Shown one piece after another: positions 44,471 through 53,744 of a DNA stretch of 64,000 bases. Position 1 is the first letter of the stretch, and the number at the start of each line of letters is the position of its first letter. The notes beneath the pieces are model-generated. The model ran no database searches, was not told the DNA's origin, and saw only the letters and a list, made by a program, of their open reading frames with translations. The position numbers and the translations under genes were made by a program. This stretch comes from Trinickia violacea. GTDB taxonomy: Bacteria > Pseudomonadota > Gammaproteobacteria > Burkholderiales > Burkholderiaceae. The stretch covers positions 1,488,001 through 1,552,000 of the forward strand of contig NZ_CP040077.1 in assembly GCF_005280735.1 (NCBI RefSeq). Reading direction: 5' to 3'.

Positions 44471-46270
44471 GCCGCGCGCCGGCGTCGTCTCTACTTCGAC
44501 GCGTTGACCATTGACCTGAATGTCTCGCAGTCGCGGCTCAACGAGCTGAAACGTCCCCTTCGCCAAGGCATCACGAAGCGCAGCGCAGTTCGGTGCGATC
44601 GAAAACTTTCCCACCAGTTGCCACTCTCCATCGCTGACCTGGTCAAACACGAATCCAATACTTCCGCTGTTCGGGAAGAGCACAACGTTCGACTTGTGAT
44701 CGCCGGTCAGGTCGACGAGGTAAGCATCACATTTCACCGAGGCAACGTTCAGGCAGCCTGGAAGCATCCAGTTTTGCGTGACCCGCTTCCAGTCCGTCGA
44801 GAGAAATGACGCCGGAACCGGCTGCCCGGGAGTGCGCGACACAATGTTGAGCTCGAGCGTCGCGGCATTCGGGCGAGCTGCCCCCAAAAGGCCTGGACCA
44901 GGCTGACGTGCAGCCTGTGCGCTCAGTTCGCGAACGGTCGCGGCATTGGGTGCCTTAGTCTCTCCCTGCAGGCGCGCAAGCGCCTGCAGCCCGTATCTCG
45001 CGGATCTGTACCGCAAGAAGTTGTAATCGAATTTCTCGGGCTCAACCCTCCCCGCGAGGAGACGGTCTACCTGGTTGTCCACCGACAGACGTGCCGGGTC
45101 AGCCAGCGGCGTGAATACAGCAACGAGGACAGCGACTGATACCCACGCCGCGACCACATTCACAGGCGCGATCTTCGCGAGGGTGTCAGTGCGAGCGAGC
45201 GCCGCCCACGCATAGCCGATGGCATAGAAGTAAGCCACGAACGTTCCGGCACAGGCCAAAATGCGGTGCGGCGTGAACCCATACTGCTTAATGCGCAGGG
45301 CGAGCGCGTAAGTCGCAAGTATCACTAGCACGGGAAGCATCAGGCATGAAATCCTCATACAGACACGCAGCACTCGCGGTGCCTGATCAGACCCTGGGCC
45401 GCCCTTGAAGACGGCGTTCACGAAGATTATTTTCAGCGCCGCGACGCCGAGCAGGATCCACGTAGCAGACCGCGTGGCCCATAGCAAGCCGAGTCCGGTG
45501 AGCGGCAGAGATGCGAGGAATCCGCCAACGATGACAACGAGGACCAGGAGCAGCCACGAGAGTAGCGACAGCACAAGCGTGCGCGAACCCCGGATGATGT
45601 CTGGCCTCACATCGGTGATGTGCAGGGCCGACGCAAACGCCATCGCGCTCACGGGAATGTTGAACCACGATTCGCGCAGAAGTTGCTGGAGGAAATTCAG
45701 CTTCAGCAACAAGAAGAGCGCTGCCCCCAACCAGAGCACAAGAAAGAGCGCACATACAAACAACCCGGACAGCAAGACTTGGAGCCCGAGTTTCCAGCTG
45801 AATTCGAAGTACGACTCGTAGGGGGCAAACCACGACCTTGCCGCCTCGCCGGCGAGAACAAGGCAATAAGCGATGAATACGATCACGCCGCTGTAGAAGG
45901 TCACTGCCATTGAAGGCAGCGGAACCTCGGCGCGACCGAATGGTTGCATTCCGACAATTTCAGCGCCTGCCGATCGCCACGCGTCGTGACAGCCAAGCAC
46001 TGCCACGACTGCGGCGAGCACGGCGGCCCACATCGCGAGCTTAGCTCCCCTCATTCGTTGCAGGCCCACGATAAACGCCGGCGGGATGAATAGGGTAACA
46101 AGAAGCAGCGGAAAGAATAGAAGCGGGATAGTTGCGATGCCGCTGCGATTATGCGCAGCGTTCATGAGCAGATACAGCACTAATCCCTGGAAAATGCCGG
46201 TGAGGAGTCGCGGTGCGAAGAGATTTTGACCTGGAGCAGCCTGCGGTGTCCCCTGCTGATTATTTTGCAT
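44453..46270 (-). CDS. DUF4153-type multi-spanning membrane protein
   Basis: A 605-residue inner-membrane protein. After a short polar N-terminus, ten or more hydrophobic helices follow (for example LLTGIFQGLVLYLLMNAA, IPLLFFPLLLVTLFIPPAFI, TFYSGVIVFIAYCLVLAGEA), then a C-terminal soluble domain of about 170 residues (SVDNQVDRLLAGRVEPEKFD ... GSIGFVFDQVSDGEWQLVGK). The arrangement is that of DUF4153 proteins, whose role is unknown. The start at 46270 is preceded directly by GGTGGAG with almost no spacing, so initiation may be weak or the true start may differ. Confidence 0.75.
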   Translation of the reverse strand: MQNNQQGTPQAAPGQNLFAPRLLTGIFQGLVLYLLMNAAHNRSGIATIPLLFFPLLLVTLFIPPAFIVGLQRMRGAKLAMWAAVLAAVVAVLGCHDAWRSAGAEIVGMQPFGRAEVPLPSMAVTFYSGVIVFIAYCLVLAGEAARSWFAPYESYFEFSWKLGLQVLLSGLFVCALFLVLWLGAALFLLLKLNFLQQLLRESWFNIPVSAMAFASALHITDVRPDIIRGSRTLVLSLLSWLLLVLVVIVGGFLASLPLTGLGLLWATRSATWILLGVAALKIIFVNAVFKGGPGSDQAPRVLRVCMRISCLMLPVLVILATYALALRIKQYGFTPHRILACAGTFVAYFYAIGYAWAALARTDTLAKIAPVNVVAAWVSVAVLVAVFTPLADPARLSVDNQVDRLLAGRVEPEKFDYNFLRYRSARYGLQALARLQGETKAPNAATVRELSAQAARQPGPGLLGAARPNAATLELNIVSRTPGQPVPASFLSTDWKRVTQNWMLPGCLNVASVKCDAYLVDLTGDHKSNVVLFPNSGSIGFVFDQVSDGEWQLVGKFSIAPNCAALRDALAKGTFQLVEPRLRDIQVNGQRVEVETTPARGAVCSR

Positions 46271-46572
46271 CTCCACCCCGCTTTCCCGAATATGTTTTCT
46301 TTTACATTTCGCGCCTGCCTGACCGCCGCAGTGGTGCCGACCGACGCCCGGCCTGTCATGGGGCGGCCCCCTCCCACTGCGTCTGGCGCAAACACCGTGT
46401 TCGAGTTCAAAGCCATTATATGCGACCGATTCAGACTGCAGTGTCCGAGAGTCGGTGGGCACATGCGTCAATTGAAAATCATCTAGCTGGCGCTGTCGAA
46501 CGACGGCAAGTGGCTGCCCGATGCGCCGTGCGGTCGGCGACAGTCGCCCCGGAGCCGTTGGATGCATGTGAT
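46271..46572. other. Intergenic region, no gene recognised
   Basis: About 300 bases between the two membrane/exported genes. A short stretch at 46500-46560 resembles the decayed TGGCCGA-type repeats of neighbouring gaps. Confidence 0.4.
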
Positions 46573-47001
46573 CTACCAACGCCATGCATTAATCGGCTTG
46601 AGCGAACTCACGTCTATTAGCAAAGGCGTTCGGTGGTGACCTGTCAGCGGAACAACCGGAACGCCTATGACCTGCACCCTATGCCCGATTGCGCTCTCCG
46701 CCGCTGAGCGCTGAGAGTCGTGAATAACGACCTGAACAAAGTATGTCGATCTGGCATCCTGGTCTAGCGGGGCCAATGCCTGAGAATCGGAAAGCTGCGT
46801 GGCAGGCGTAGCGGGCAACTGCAGAAACAGCGAATGTTCTATTCGGTCGCCATGTGGATTTTCACCGTAGTTCGGCGGTCCGTAAAATTCGCCGATCACC
46901 AGGATTCCCTCGAGCGTGATCGAGGGGGAGGGCTCCGCTGCTTTGCCAGCTATTACTGTGCAGAATAAAGCGAGAGTTACGGCGATGCCGGCAGGTTTCA
47001 T
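46573..47001 (-). CDS. DUF4431-like exported protein
   Basis: A 142-residue protein with a signal peptide (MKPAGIAVTLALFCTVIAGK) and one domain with GILVIGEFYGPPNYGENPHG and HRVQVIGVPVVPLTGHHRTP. This matches DUF4431 in style: an OB-like fold with YGPPxYGExP and a closing HHTPLL-like segment. Function unknown. The ATG at 47001 begins the signal peptide. The gene is AT-richer than the core operons and lies alone. Confidence 0.7.
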   Translation of the reverse strand: MKPAGIAVTLALFCTVIAGKAAEPSPSITLEGILVIGEFYGPPNYGENPHGDRIEHSLFLQLPATPATQLSDSQALAPLDQDARSTYFVQVVIHDSQRSAAESAIGHRVQVIGVPVVPLTGHHRTPLLIDVSSLKPINAWRW

Positions 47002-47246
47002 AGGCGCCTAGGTAAAAGGAGTGATCGATGTTTGCCCTGAAGGAGCACGAATTCTCATTCTTGCGCTTACGTCCAGCACGCGGATTGTCGACGATTCGGA
47101 CCGACGTGTCGATCGTCCGTTCCTGGCCGACCGCTGCCCGAAGCGATCTGCCAGCTCTCTCCACAGCGGACGCTCAACGCGGCCAGTTATCTGTTGAGTT
47201 CGTGGTGCCAATATTGCCTTCGACCAATGAAGTCAAAGGCTTCTGG
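47002..47246. other. Intergenic region with a decayed repeat
   Basis: TCCTGGCCGACCGCTGCCCGA at 47125-47145 is a near copy of 44228-44248; no gene supported. Confidence 0.4.
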
Positions 47247-47378
47247 TCACGAGGACTTGTTATCTGCCTCTATGTGAAAGGTTGGGCCGCCTGAAAAGCG
47301 AAGCGAAAGTACGTACTGCTTTGTCTGCTCGACCGTGATCACGCGCTGACCGATCAATCCCACGAGCTTGTCACAGAA
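47247..47378 (-). pseudogene. C-terminal remnant of an unidentified gene
   Basis: Directly downstream of the SnoaL-like gene the complement reads FCDKLVGLIGQRVITVEQTK, then QYVLSLRFSGGPTFHIEADN and KSS with a stop at 47247. The pattern of alternating beta strands (GQRVITVEQ, YVLSLRFSGG, TFHIEAD) is typical of the small beta-rich proteins that use a C-terminal substrate-binding sheet. No start codon remains, because the frame upstream falls within the SnoaL-like gene. It is probably the 3' end of a gene whose 5' part was lost. Confidence 0.45.
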
Positions 47379-47401
47379 CCCTGTTGTTCCCCGCCAAGCG
47401 C

Positions 47402-47767
47402 TCAGAACATCGTATTCGTGTTGTTGGCCGTTTCCGGTACCGGCTGCAAAACATCCCAGTGCTCGACGATTTTTCCATCGGCATCGAAACGGAAGATGTC
47501 GACGCCCGCGGTTTCCTTGCCGCCCCAGTCCAGATAGCGCACGTGAACGAAAGCGAGGTCACCGTCGATCGCAATGCGCTTGACCTCGCACGACACCTTT
47601 CCGACCTGCTTGATATAGCCGCAGATGAAATCGGTGCCATCCGGAAACATCGGGTTGTGCTGGATATACGGACCAGCGACCAGGCCCGGTAGCAGTTCGG
47701 ACTCGCCTTTGTTGAAAACGCGCGCGTAGATGGTATCGATTGCGGCTTGAATCTGTTCTCTGTTCAT
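47402..47767 (-). CDS. SnoaL/NTF2-like protein
   Basis: A 121-residue NTF2-fold protein: N-terminal helices MNREQIQAAIDTIYARVFNK, the cavity signature YIQHNPMFPDGTDF, KRIAIDGDLAFVHVRYLD and GVDIFRFDADGKIVEHWDVL with the closing H-W-D typical of SnoaL-like cyclases or binding proteins. The start at 47767 is preferred because homology starts there. It is divergent from an AraC regulator with 113 bases between, so it is probably induced by it. Substrate unknown. Confidence 0.85.
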   Translation of the reverse strand: MNREQIQAAIDTIYARVFNKGESELLPGLVAGPYIQHNPMFPDGTDFICGYIKQVGKVSCEVKRIAIDGDLAFVHVRYLDWGGKETAGVDIFRFDADGKIVEHWDVLQPVPETANNTNTMF

Positions 47768-47880
47768 GGTCTTGCCTTTGTGGGTTGCGTGTCCTCTATT
47801 GAAGTCGTTCCGATGAAGACGATCCATACCAATCCATCCATAATGCATGTCGATTCGTCTCATTCTGCTAGGGTGAAGCC

Positions 47881-48813
47881 ATGGAAGCATTGAACGGGTG
47901 GTTGAAAGCGGTCCGCGCTGATGGCTTGGTGCTGGTTCGCACGCGCGCGGCCGGGCCGTGGGGATTTGCGGTGAAATCTCGCGATGCCGTGGTGTTCCAT
48001 TTCGCGGCGGAAGGGCATGCGTTCGTTCGTCGATCCGGCGCGGAAGCGCTGGAGTTACGCGCCGGCGAATTGGTCCTGTTCCCGCGTGGAAGTGCGCATG
48101 AAGTCGCGCATTCGAAGCGAGGCAAGGCCATTCCGCTCGATACGTTTCTGGCCAGGCACGATGGTGTCGTCGACCCTGATCCCAAAGCCACCACGCTCAT
48201 TTGCGGCCAGTTCAACTTGGATCAGCATTTGGCGCTCCCCGCATTGCGGGCGCTTCCGCAGGCTGTATTGCTCCGCGCCGGGATGGAGCCCGGACATTCC
48301 CCACTGAGCGATACGCTGCGCATGCTGCGTAATGAAGTTGAGACACCGAACTTTGGTAACCATATCGTGGTGCGGAATCTGCTTTCTTCCCTGTTCGTCT
48401 ACTTGATGCGCGAATGGGCGGATGCGGCTTCCCCTGCAGATAACGATTGGTTTTCGGCCTTGCGATCGCCGCAAATGACGAGGGTCCTTGCGCGGATACA
48501 CGAATCACCCGAACGTGCTTGGACACTGGCGGAACTTGCCAAAGAAGCCATGTTGTCCCGTGCTGCATTCGCCCGCAATTTCTGCGCCTTGGTGGGCGAG
48601 CCGCCTCATCAGTACCTGACGCGTTGGCGCATGGGCATTGCTGCACAGCTGTTGGAGGAAACCGAGCTACGCCTTGGTGAAATCGCGTCGCGCGTTGGCT
48701 ATGGGTCGGAATTCTCTTTCAGCCGCGCATTCAAGCTGGCACGTGGTGTCTCGCCGATCCAATACCGCCGTGAACGGCAAGGCGACATGGCATCCGTCTT
48801 GCCGATGCCTTGA
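47881..48813 (+). CDS. AraC-family transcriptional regulator with cupin domain
   Basis: A 310-residue regulator: N-terminal cupin (AAGPWGFAVKSRDAVVFHFA, LELRAGELVLFPRGSAHEVA) of the AraC_binding_2/cupin_6 kind, then two C-terminal HTH motifs (WTLAELAKEAMLSRAAFARN and RLGEIASRVGYGSEFSFSRA) ending in the AraC signature GVSPIQYRR. Divergent from the SnoaL-like gene, its likely target. No strong ribosome-binding site is visible, but homology starts at residue 1. Confidence 0.9.
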   Translation: MEALNGWLKAVRADGLVLVRTRAAGPWGFAVKSRDAVVFHFAAEGHAFVRRSGAEALELRAGELVLFPRGSAHEVAHSKRGKAIPLDTFLARHDGVVDPDPKATTLICGQFNLDQHLALPALRALPQAVLLRAGMEPGHSPLSDTLRMLRNEVETPNFGNHIVVRNLLSSLFVYLMREWADAASPADNDWFSALRSPQMTRVLARIHESPERAWTLAELAKEAMLSRAAFARNFCALVGEPPHQYLTRWRMGIAAQLLEETELRLGEIASRVGYGSEFSFSRAFKLARGVSPIQYRRERQGDMASVLPMP

Positions 48814-48846
48814 GCAAGCGATTGGCTCAGCGCACCGTCCAGGACT

Positions 48847-49311
48847 TCACTGCTCTGTCGTCAAGGTATTGTCCTCGTCGGCCCCCGTCTGTGTCTTCTC
48901 CACACGTTCAATCTGCACGCGCATTGACCGCGCATCCGGCAAACCCAGGGCTTCTGCGGCCGCGTAAGAGAGATCGATGATCCGGCCTTTGACGTAGGGT
49001 CCGCGATCGTTGATGCGGACGACAACCGACTTTCCGGTAGCCAGCGATCGGACGCGAACATAGGTACCGAGCGGCAATGTTCGATGGGCGGCAGTCAAGG
49101 CGCCGCCATCGTAGCGCTCTCCGTTTGCGGTCAGATGCCCCTGGAACGTTGACGAATACCATGACGCCTCGCCGGATTGCGAGATATCGTGCTCGTGCCG
49201 AGCGCGACAGGAATCCGATCTGCACGCAGAATACTTGGACGGAATCTGTCCGCAAGCAGTGAACAACGCACAGATTGCCAAGACTCCCAAATAACGAAGT
49301 GATAGCGCCAT
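48847..49311 (-). CDS. RlpA-family septal-ring lytic transglycosylase-like lipoprotein
   Basis: A 154-residue lipoprotein: signal MALSLRYLGVLAICALFTAC with lipobox Cys20, then a double-psi beta-barrel domain (GEASWYSSTFQGHLTANGE, DGGALTAAHRTLPLGTYVRV, VVVRINDRGPYVKGRIIDLS) containing the catalytic Asp of RlpA in INDRGPY. The C-terminal SPOR domain of full-length RlpA is missing, as in many Burkholderia paralogues, so it acts on denuded glycan without SPOR targeting, or elsewhere in the envelope. The ATG at 49311 begins the signal. Confidence 0.85.
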   Translation of the reverse strand: MALSLRYLGVLAICALFTACGQIPSKYSACRSDSCRARHEHDISQSGEASWYSSTFQGHLTANGERYDGGALTAAHRTLPLGTYVRVRSLATGKSVVVRINDRGPYVKGRIIDLSYAAAEALGLPDARSMRVQIERVEKTQTGADEDNTLTTEQ

Positions 49312-49669
49312 AGGCCACCCGTCAGTCAACGAGACGTGGTTCTAGAGGTATCCAAAAGTTTCCAATGCCGGCATACCCGGGTTACGTAACACGTTGACAC
49401 TAGTTTAGGCGACACGCGGCGGCCCAGAAAGTCGGACCCTCTTTTCCTCGTCGAGGTCGTCGATCCGATTGGTACAGGCCTTTAGATGTGTATTGGCTTC
49501 GTCGCATATCGGTCCTTACGTGCCCCTGACCGGTACGCAATCGTGCGAGAGAAAAGCGGCGTGGTGTAAAACGCGGTGTGAAGAGAGTCTCACTACTGTT
49601 GGCGCGCAGCCTGCGCGATTGCTCGCCCACGCCACGCGCCATTGCCGCCATAGCGGCATTCGAACCGGA
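49312..49669. other. Intergenic region, no gene recognised
   Basis: About 360 bases between the end of the importer operon and the RlpA-like gene; no supported gene. Confidence 0.45.
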
Positions 49670-50716
49670 TTAACGCTCGATTTGGCTATTCCACCGCGCA
49701 TCCCACTGCGCGCGGTGAGCATTGATCACATCCCAATCGACCACATTAACCTTCTTCACCAGGTCGTCGAGATTGCCGAGGCTTTGCTGCATAGAAGCGG
49801 GCATCGTCGCGAGGCGGTTGGTCGGAATCTGCTTGCCCGCGATGGCGGCCTTGGTCTGCGCCGGCGCCGACAGCAGGAATTGCGCGAGCTTCTGCGCCAG
49901 CTGCGGATCGGGATTGTTGTTGACGACGCACAGATCGACGAGCAGCAGCACCGGTCCTTCCTTAGGACTCACATAGGCGACCGGGATGCCCTTGTCCTGC
50001 AGATCGCCGACGCCGGTCGGCGTGAGCGGGAACAAGCCGGCTTCACCCGTTTGCACCATCTCCGAGATCTTCGCCGAGTTCGGAATGTATTCGACGACGT
50101 TCGGTCCGACCGTGCTTTGCCACTTCGTGAAGCCCGGTTCGACGTTCTGCTCGCTGCCGCCCCACAGGCGATTGATCTCAAGGAACCCATGCAGGCCGAA
50201 GGTGCTGCTCGATGCCGATTGGAACACCACCTTGCCCTTGTACTTCGGATCGGCGAAGTCGAGCCACGAGGTGGGCGGCGCCCAGCCCTTTTCCTTGAAG
50301 AGCTTCGTGTTGTACGCGATGCCCGTCATGCCGAGTTGCACGCCCGCGCCCATGTCGTCCTTCATGCGCGCGAACGGATAGAGCTCCTTGAGCACGGGCG
50401 CATCGTCGAGCTTCTTGCATACGCCCATGCTGACCGCGCGCGCCATCACGCCGTCGTCGAGAAACACGACGTGAATCTGCGGATTGGTCTTGTTCGCGAG
50501 CAGCTTCGCGAGAATGTCCGACGACGTGCCCGGCACGACGACGACCTTCACGTCGTTGGCCTTCTCGAAGTCGGGCAGCACTTGGCTCGTGTATGCCTTT
50601 TCCATCGGGCCGCCGTTCATGCCGATGTATATCGTCTTGCTTTGCGCGAACGCGGGGATGGCGGCGGTCAGGCCGCACAAAGCTGCGGCTGCCGCGATCG
50701 TTTTGATGAGTTTCAT
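49670..50716 (-). CDS. ABC transporter periplasmic substrate-binding protein (PotD/AfuA-like)
   Basis: A 348-residue solute-binding protein: signal peptide ending IPAFA-QS, then IYIGMNGGPMEKAYTSQVLP, FLDDGVMARAVSMGVCKKLD, MGAGVQLGMTGIAYNTKLFK and WLDFADPKYKGKVVFQSASS. It belongs to the cluster of polyamine/iron-type binding proteins that feed PotABC importers. CAGGAGA precedes the ATG. It is the last gene of the operon, 28 bases after the FAD oxidoreductase, so its cargo is presumably the substrate of that enzyme complex. Confidence 0.9.
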   Translation of the reverse strand: MKLIKTIAAAAALCGLTAAIPAFAQSKTIYIGMNGGPMEKAYTSQVLPDFEKANDVKVVVVPGTSSDILAKLLANKTNPQIHVVFLDDGVMARAVSMGVCKKLDDAPVLKELYPFARMKDDMGAGVQLGMTGIAYNTKLFKEKGWAPPTSWLDFADPKYKGKVVFQSASSSTFGLHGFLEINRLWGGSEQNVEPGFTKWQSTVGPNVVEYIPNSAKISEMVQTGEAGLFPLTPTGVGDLQDKGIPVAYVSPKEGPVLLLVDLCVVNNNPDPQLAQKLAQFLLSAPAQTKAAIAGKQIPTNRLATMPASMQQSLGNLDDLVKKVNVVDWDVINAHRAQWDARWNSQIER

Positions 50717-50744
50717 TCGTAGTCTCCTGTCCTAAAGAGCGGAT

Positions 50745-51893
50745 TCACTGCATCTGATGCGTAGTGGAAAGCGATGATGTGGCGTTGGCACGTGTAAAGC
50801 GCTCGACCGAAAACGCGCCAATGGGCGTTGCCGTGGCGCCGTCGGCAACGAGGTCCGCCAGGACTTCGCCGACGCCCGGCGCGAGCAGAAACCCGCCGCC
50901 GGAAAAACCGAAGGCATGCAACAAACGCGGCGTCGTGGAACTCGCGCCGATGATCGGATTGTCGTCGGGTGTCGCGCCTTCCACGCCGCTCCACGTGCGG
51001 ATCACGAGCGCGTGTTCGAGCATCGGCAGCAATTGGCAGGCGTCGCGCATCACGGTGCGCGTGGTATCGGTGGACGGCTGACCGAATTCGCCGTTGCCGC
51101 TTCCGCGTCCGCCGCCGATCACGACATTGCCGCGCTCGACTTGCCGCGCGTAGATGCCGCCGCCGAACACGCCGAGGTTGTGCGTGATGAACAAGGGCAG
51201 CGGCTCGGTCACCCACATGTTCGGATAGATCGGCTCGAGCGGCACCGCTTCGCCGAACTGTGCCGCGAGCGTGTTGCCCCACGCGCCGGCCGTGTTGATG
51301 AGCCAGTCGGCGGTAAAGGACGCGTCGCGCGTGCGCAGCCGGAAACGTGCGCCGTCGAAAACGGCCTCGGTCAGCGCGGTGTTTTCGCGAATGTCGGCCC
51401 CGGCCTCGCGTGCCGCGCGCGCAAAAGCCGGCGACACGAGCCGCGGATTCGCGTGACCGTCCCGCGCGCACAGCGAGCCGCCGACGGCGCGCGAGCCCAG
51501 CCACGGATAGCGGCGATGGAACGTGTCGCCCGCCATCACCTGCAGCTCGAGTCCGTGCTCGCGCGCCATTTGCGCGTAGCGGTGGAGCCCGTCGAGATCG
51601 GCATCGCTGCGTGCCAGCCGCAAGTGTCCCGAGACGACGAATTCGCCGTCGCTGCCGATCAGCTCCGGCAAGCGGTCCCATACGCGGCGCGCGCGCAGCG
51701 CGAGCGGCAGTTGTTCGGCGGGACGTCCTTGGCAGCGCACGCCGCCGTAGTTCACGCCGCTTGCCTGCGCGCCGCAGAAGCGCCGCTCGAACAGCCCGAC
51801 GCGCAAGCCGCGCTTCGCGAGATTGAGCGCCGCCGACGCGCCGACGAGACCGCCGCCCGCGATCGCCACGTCGTAATGCGTGCCGTCACTCAT
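50745..51893 (-). CDS. FAD-dependent oxidoreductase, DadA/HcnC-like catalytic subunit
   Basis: A 382-residue D-amino-acid oxidase-fold protein: AIAGGGLVGASAALNLAKRG (FAD binding, residues 9-28), GVNYGGVRCQGRP, and the C-terminal WSGVEGATPDDNPIIG and HAFGFSGGGFLLAPGVGEVL that close the FAD site. It corresponds to the large catalytic subunit of heteromeric dehydrogenases such as HcnC, OoxB or the D-hydroxyproline dehydrogenase beta subunit, which oxidise secondary or primary amines. The start at 51893 overlaps the preceding gene by 8 bases. Confidence 0.85.
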   Translation of the reverse strand: MSDGTHYDVAIAGGGLVGASAALNLAKRGLRVGLFERRFCGAQASGVNYGGVRCQGRPAEQLPLALRARRVWDRLPELIGSDGEFVVSGHLRLARSDADLDGLHRYAQMAREHGLELQVMAGDTFHRRYPWLGSRAVGGSLCARDGHANPRLVSPAFARAAREAGADIRENTALTEAVFDGARFRLRTRDASFTADWLINTAGAWGNTLAAQFGEAVPLEPIYPNMWVTEPLPLFITHNLGVFGGGIYARQVERGNVVIGGGRGSGNGEFGQPSTDTTRTVMRDACQLLPMLEHALVIRTWSGVEGATPDDNPIIGASSTTPRLLHAFGFSGGGFLLAPGVGEVLADLVADGATATPIGAFSVERFTRANATSSLSTTHQMQ

Positions 51894-53337
51894 CGCGGGC
51901 CTCCTCGGCGATTTCGGGGACTGCGCCGGAATGCAGCGCGAGCGAGATCGGCACGGGCTTGATCGGCGCCTGCGCGCGCAGGCGGCCGACCGCTTCGAGC
52001 GGCCGCCCGGTTTCTTCCGCAAGCAGCAGCGCGGCGGCTTCGCCGCACATGCGTCCTTGGCAGCGTCCCATGCCGGCGCGCGTCAGCGCCTTCAGCCGAT
52101 TGATTTCGGTGACGCCGTCGTTGCGGATGCACGCGCGCAACGCGCCTGCGTCGATTTCTTCGCAGCGGCACACGATCGTCTCATCGGGCCAAGGCGACGC
52201 GCAGGGCTCGCGCGGCGTGAACGCGGCGTCGAGTCCCGCGCGGAATGCCGCGATGCGTTGCATGCGGTGTGCGATCGCGGCGTCGCTTTCGCGGCCCGGC
52301 ATACGCGGACGGGCAACGCCGAGATCGTCGATCAGCGCGAGCGCCGCGCGGCGTCCCGCGAGCTCCGCCGCATCGGCGCCGGCGATGCCCGCGCCGTCGC
52401 CCGCGAGATAAATCCCGGCCACCGAGCTGCGGCCCGCTTCATCGAGCGAGGGCAGCCATGTGCGGCTGCTCGAATCGAAGCGAAACGCGCAGCCGGCGAG
52501 ATCGGCGAGCTGCGTTTCGGGACGCAAGCCGAAGCCGAGACCGACCGCATCGCAATCGATCGCGAGCGGCGCGCGTCCTTCTACACGTCCTTCTGCGCGC
52601 CATTCGATGCCGGTGACGCAGCGCTCGCCGCGAATGCGCACGAGCGTCGCGCCGCGCACCACGCGTATTCCTTGCGCGCGCAACCATCCGGCGTAGTAGA
52701 GCCCTTTGGCGAGCGTGGAAGGATCGCGAGCGAGGCGTGGCAGAGCGGCCGCCTGCTGAGCGAGCGAACTCGTATCGATCACCGCCGCGACCTGCGCGCC
52801 CGCCTTCGCGTATTGATACGCGACCAGATAGAGCAGGGGCCCCGTGCCCGCAAATACGACGCGCGTGCCGATCGCGCAGCCTTGCGCTTTCAAGGCGATC
52901 TGCGCGCCGCCGAGCGTATAGACGCCGGGCAGCGTCCAGCCGGGCAGCGGCAGTACGCGATCGGTCGCGCCGCCCGCGATGATGAGGTGCGAGAACGGCA
53001 CGCTTTGCGCGCGCCCTGCATGAAGCGTATCGACGCGCTGCGCGCCGATGCTCCAGGCGAGCGTGTCCGGCCGGTAGTCGATGTGCGGCAGCAGCGCGGC
53101 CATGGCCGCATGCACGCCTTCGGCCTTGTTCGCTTCAAAGCCATACAGCGTTCGCTTCGAGCGCTTGAAGTCGCCCGTTGCCGGCGGCTGACGATAGATC
53201 TGGCCGCCCCAGCGCGCGTTCTCGTCGAGCACGATCGGCGCGAGCCCGGCGGCGACGAGTGTCTCGGCGGCGCGCACGCCGGCCGGACCGGCGCCGACGA
53301 TCACGATGCGAGGGGTGTCGTTCGATGTGGTGCTCAT
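51886..53337 (-). CDS. NAD(P)/FAD-dependent oxidoreductase with [2Fe-2S] BFD-like domain (HcnB/OoxA-like)
   Basis: A 483-residue middle subunit: RIVIVGAGPAGVRAAETLVA (FAD), a second Rossmann segment (GTRVVFAGTGPLLYLVAYQY), and a C-terminal bacterioferredoxin-type cluster region with CRCEEID and, about 32 residues later, CQGRMCGEAAALL, giving the C-x-C...C-x4-C ligands. This is the layout of HcnB, OoxA and similar electron-transfer subunits. It overlaps its neighbours on both sides (ATGA with the small subunit, 8 bases with the catalytic subunit). Confidence 0.9.
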   Translation of the reverse strand: MSTTSNDTPRIVIVGAGPAGVRAAETLVAAGLAPIVLDENARWGGQIYRQPPATGDFKRSKRTLYGFEANKAEGVHAAMAALLPHIDYRPDTLAWSIGAQRVDTLHAGRAQSVPFSHLIIAGGATDRVLPLPGWTLPGVYTLGGAQIALKAQGCAIGTRVVFAGTGPLLYLVAYQYAKAGAQVAAVIDTSSLAQQAAALPRLARDPSTLAKGLYYAGWLRAQGIRVVRGATLVRIRGERCVTGIEWRAEGRVEGRAPLAIDCDAVGLGFGLRPETQLADLAGCAFRFDSSSRTWLPSLDEAGRSSVAGIYLAGDGAGIAGADAAELAGRRAALALIDDLGVARPRMPGRESDAAIAHRMQRIAAFRAGLDAAFTPREPCASPWPDETIVCRCEEIDAGALRACIRNDGVTEINRLKALTRAGMGRCQGRMCGEAAALLLAEETGRPLEAVGRLRAQAPIKPVPISLALHSGAVPEIAEEARDE

Positions 53338-53744
53338 CGGGCGGGCTCCGCTTCGGCATGCCGCAGAACATCCGGTGCGCGCGTGACGATCCGCATGCCG
53401 GCTTCAACGAGCGTCGAGCACGCGCGGATCCGCACACCGTCCTCCGTTCTCACCCAGCAGTCCTGACACGCGCCCATGAGGCAGAAACCGGCACGCGGCG
53501 CGCCGCTGAATTCGCTGTCGCGCACGCGCTTGCCGTCGAGCAGGATCGCGGTCAACACGGTGTCGCCCGCGAGCGCGCTGACGCTACGGCCATCGAGCAC
53601 GAAAGCGACCGGCGCGCGGCCTTGCTCGGCAACGCGCACGAACTGCGGACCGTCGCCGCCGCTCGCATGCGAGCCGCGTTCGCCGTTGGCGTCGATATCG
53701 GGCGAGGTGTGTGCCATGAGGGACGAGGGGGAAGAGGAAGTCAT
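53334..53744 (-). CDS. Small [2Fe-2S] ferredoxin-like subunit (HcnA-like)
   Basis: A 136-residue protein: a polar N-terminus, then VAFVLDGRSVSALAGDTVLT and a plant-type [2Fe-2S] site CLMGACQDCW plus a fourth cysteine in IRACSTLVEAG. It is the third subunit of HcnABC-type dehydrogenases and passes electrons within the complex. The ATG at 53744 lies in the stop of the upstream permease gene (ATGA), and its own stop overlaps the next start in the same way, so expression is tightly coupled. A second ATG at 53717 would shorten it by nine residues. Confidence 0.85.
   Translation of the reverse strand: MTSSSPSSLMAHTSPDIDANGERGSHASGGDGPQFVRVAEQGRAPVAFVLDGRSVSALAGDTVLTAILLDGKRVRDSEFSGAPRAGFCLMGACQDCWVRTEDGVRIRACSTLVEAGMRIVTRAPDVLRHAEAEPAR

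Noticed and set aside
51880..53466. A 528-codon plus-strand frame
   Set aside because: Antisense shadow of the HcnB-like gene.
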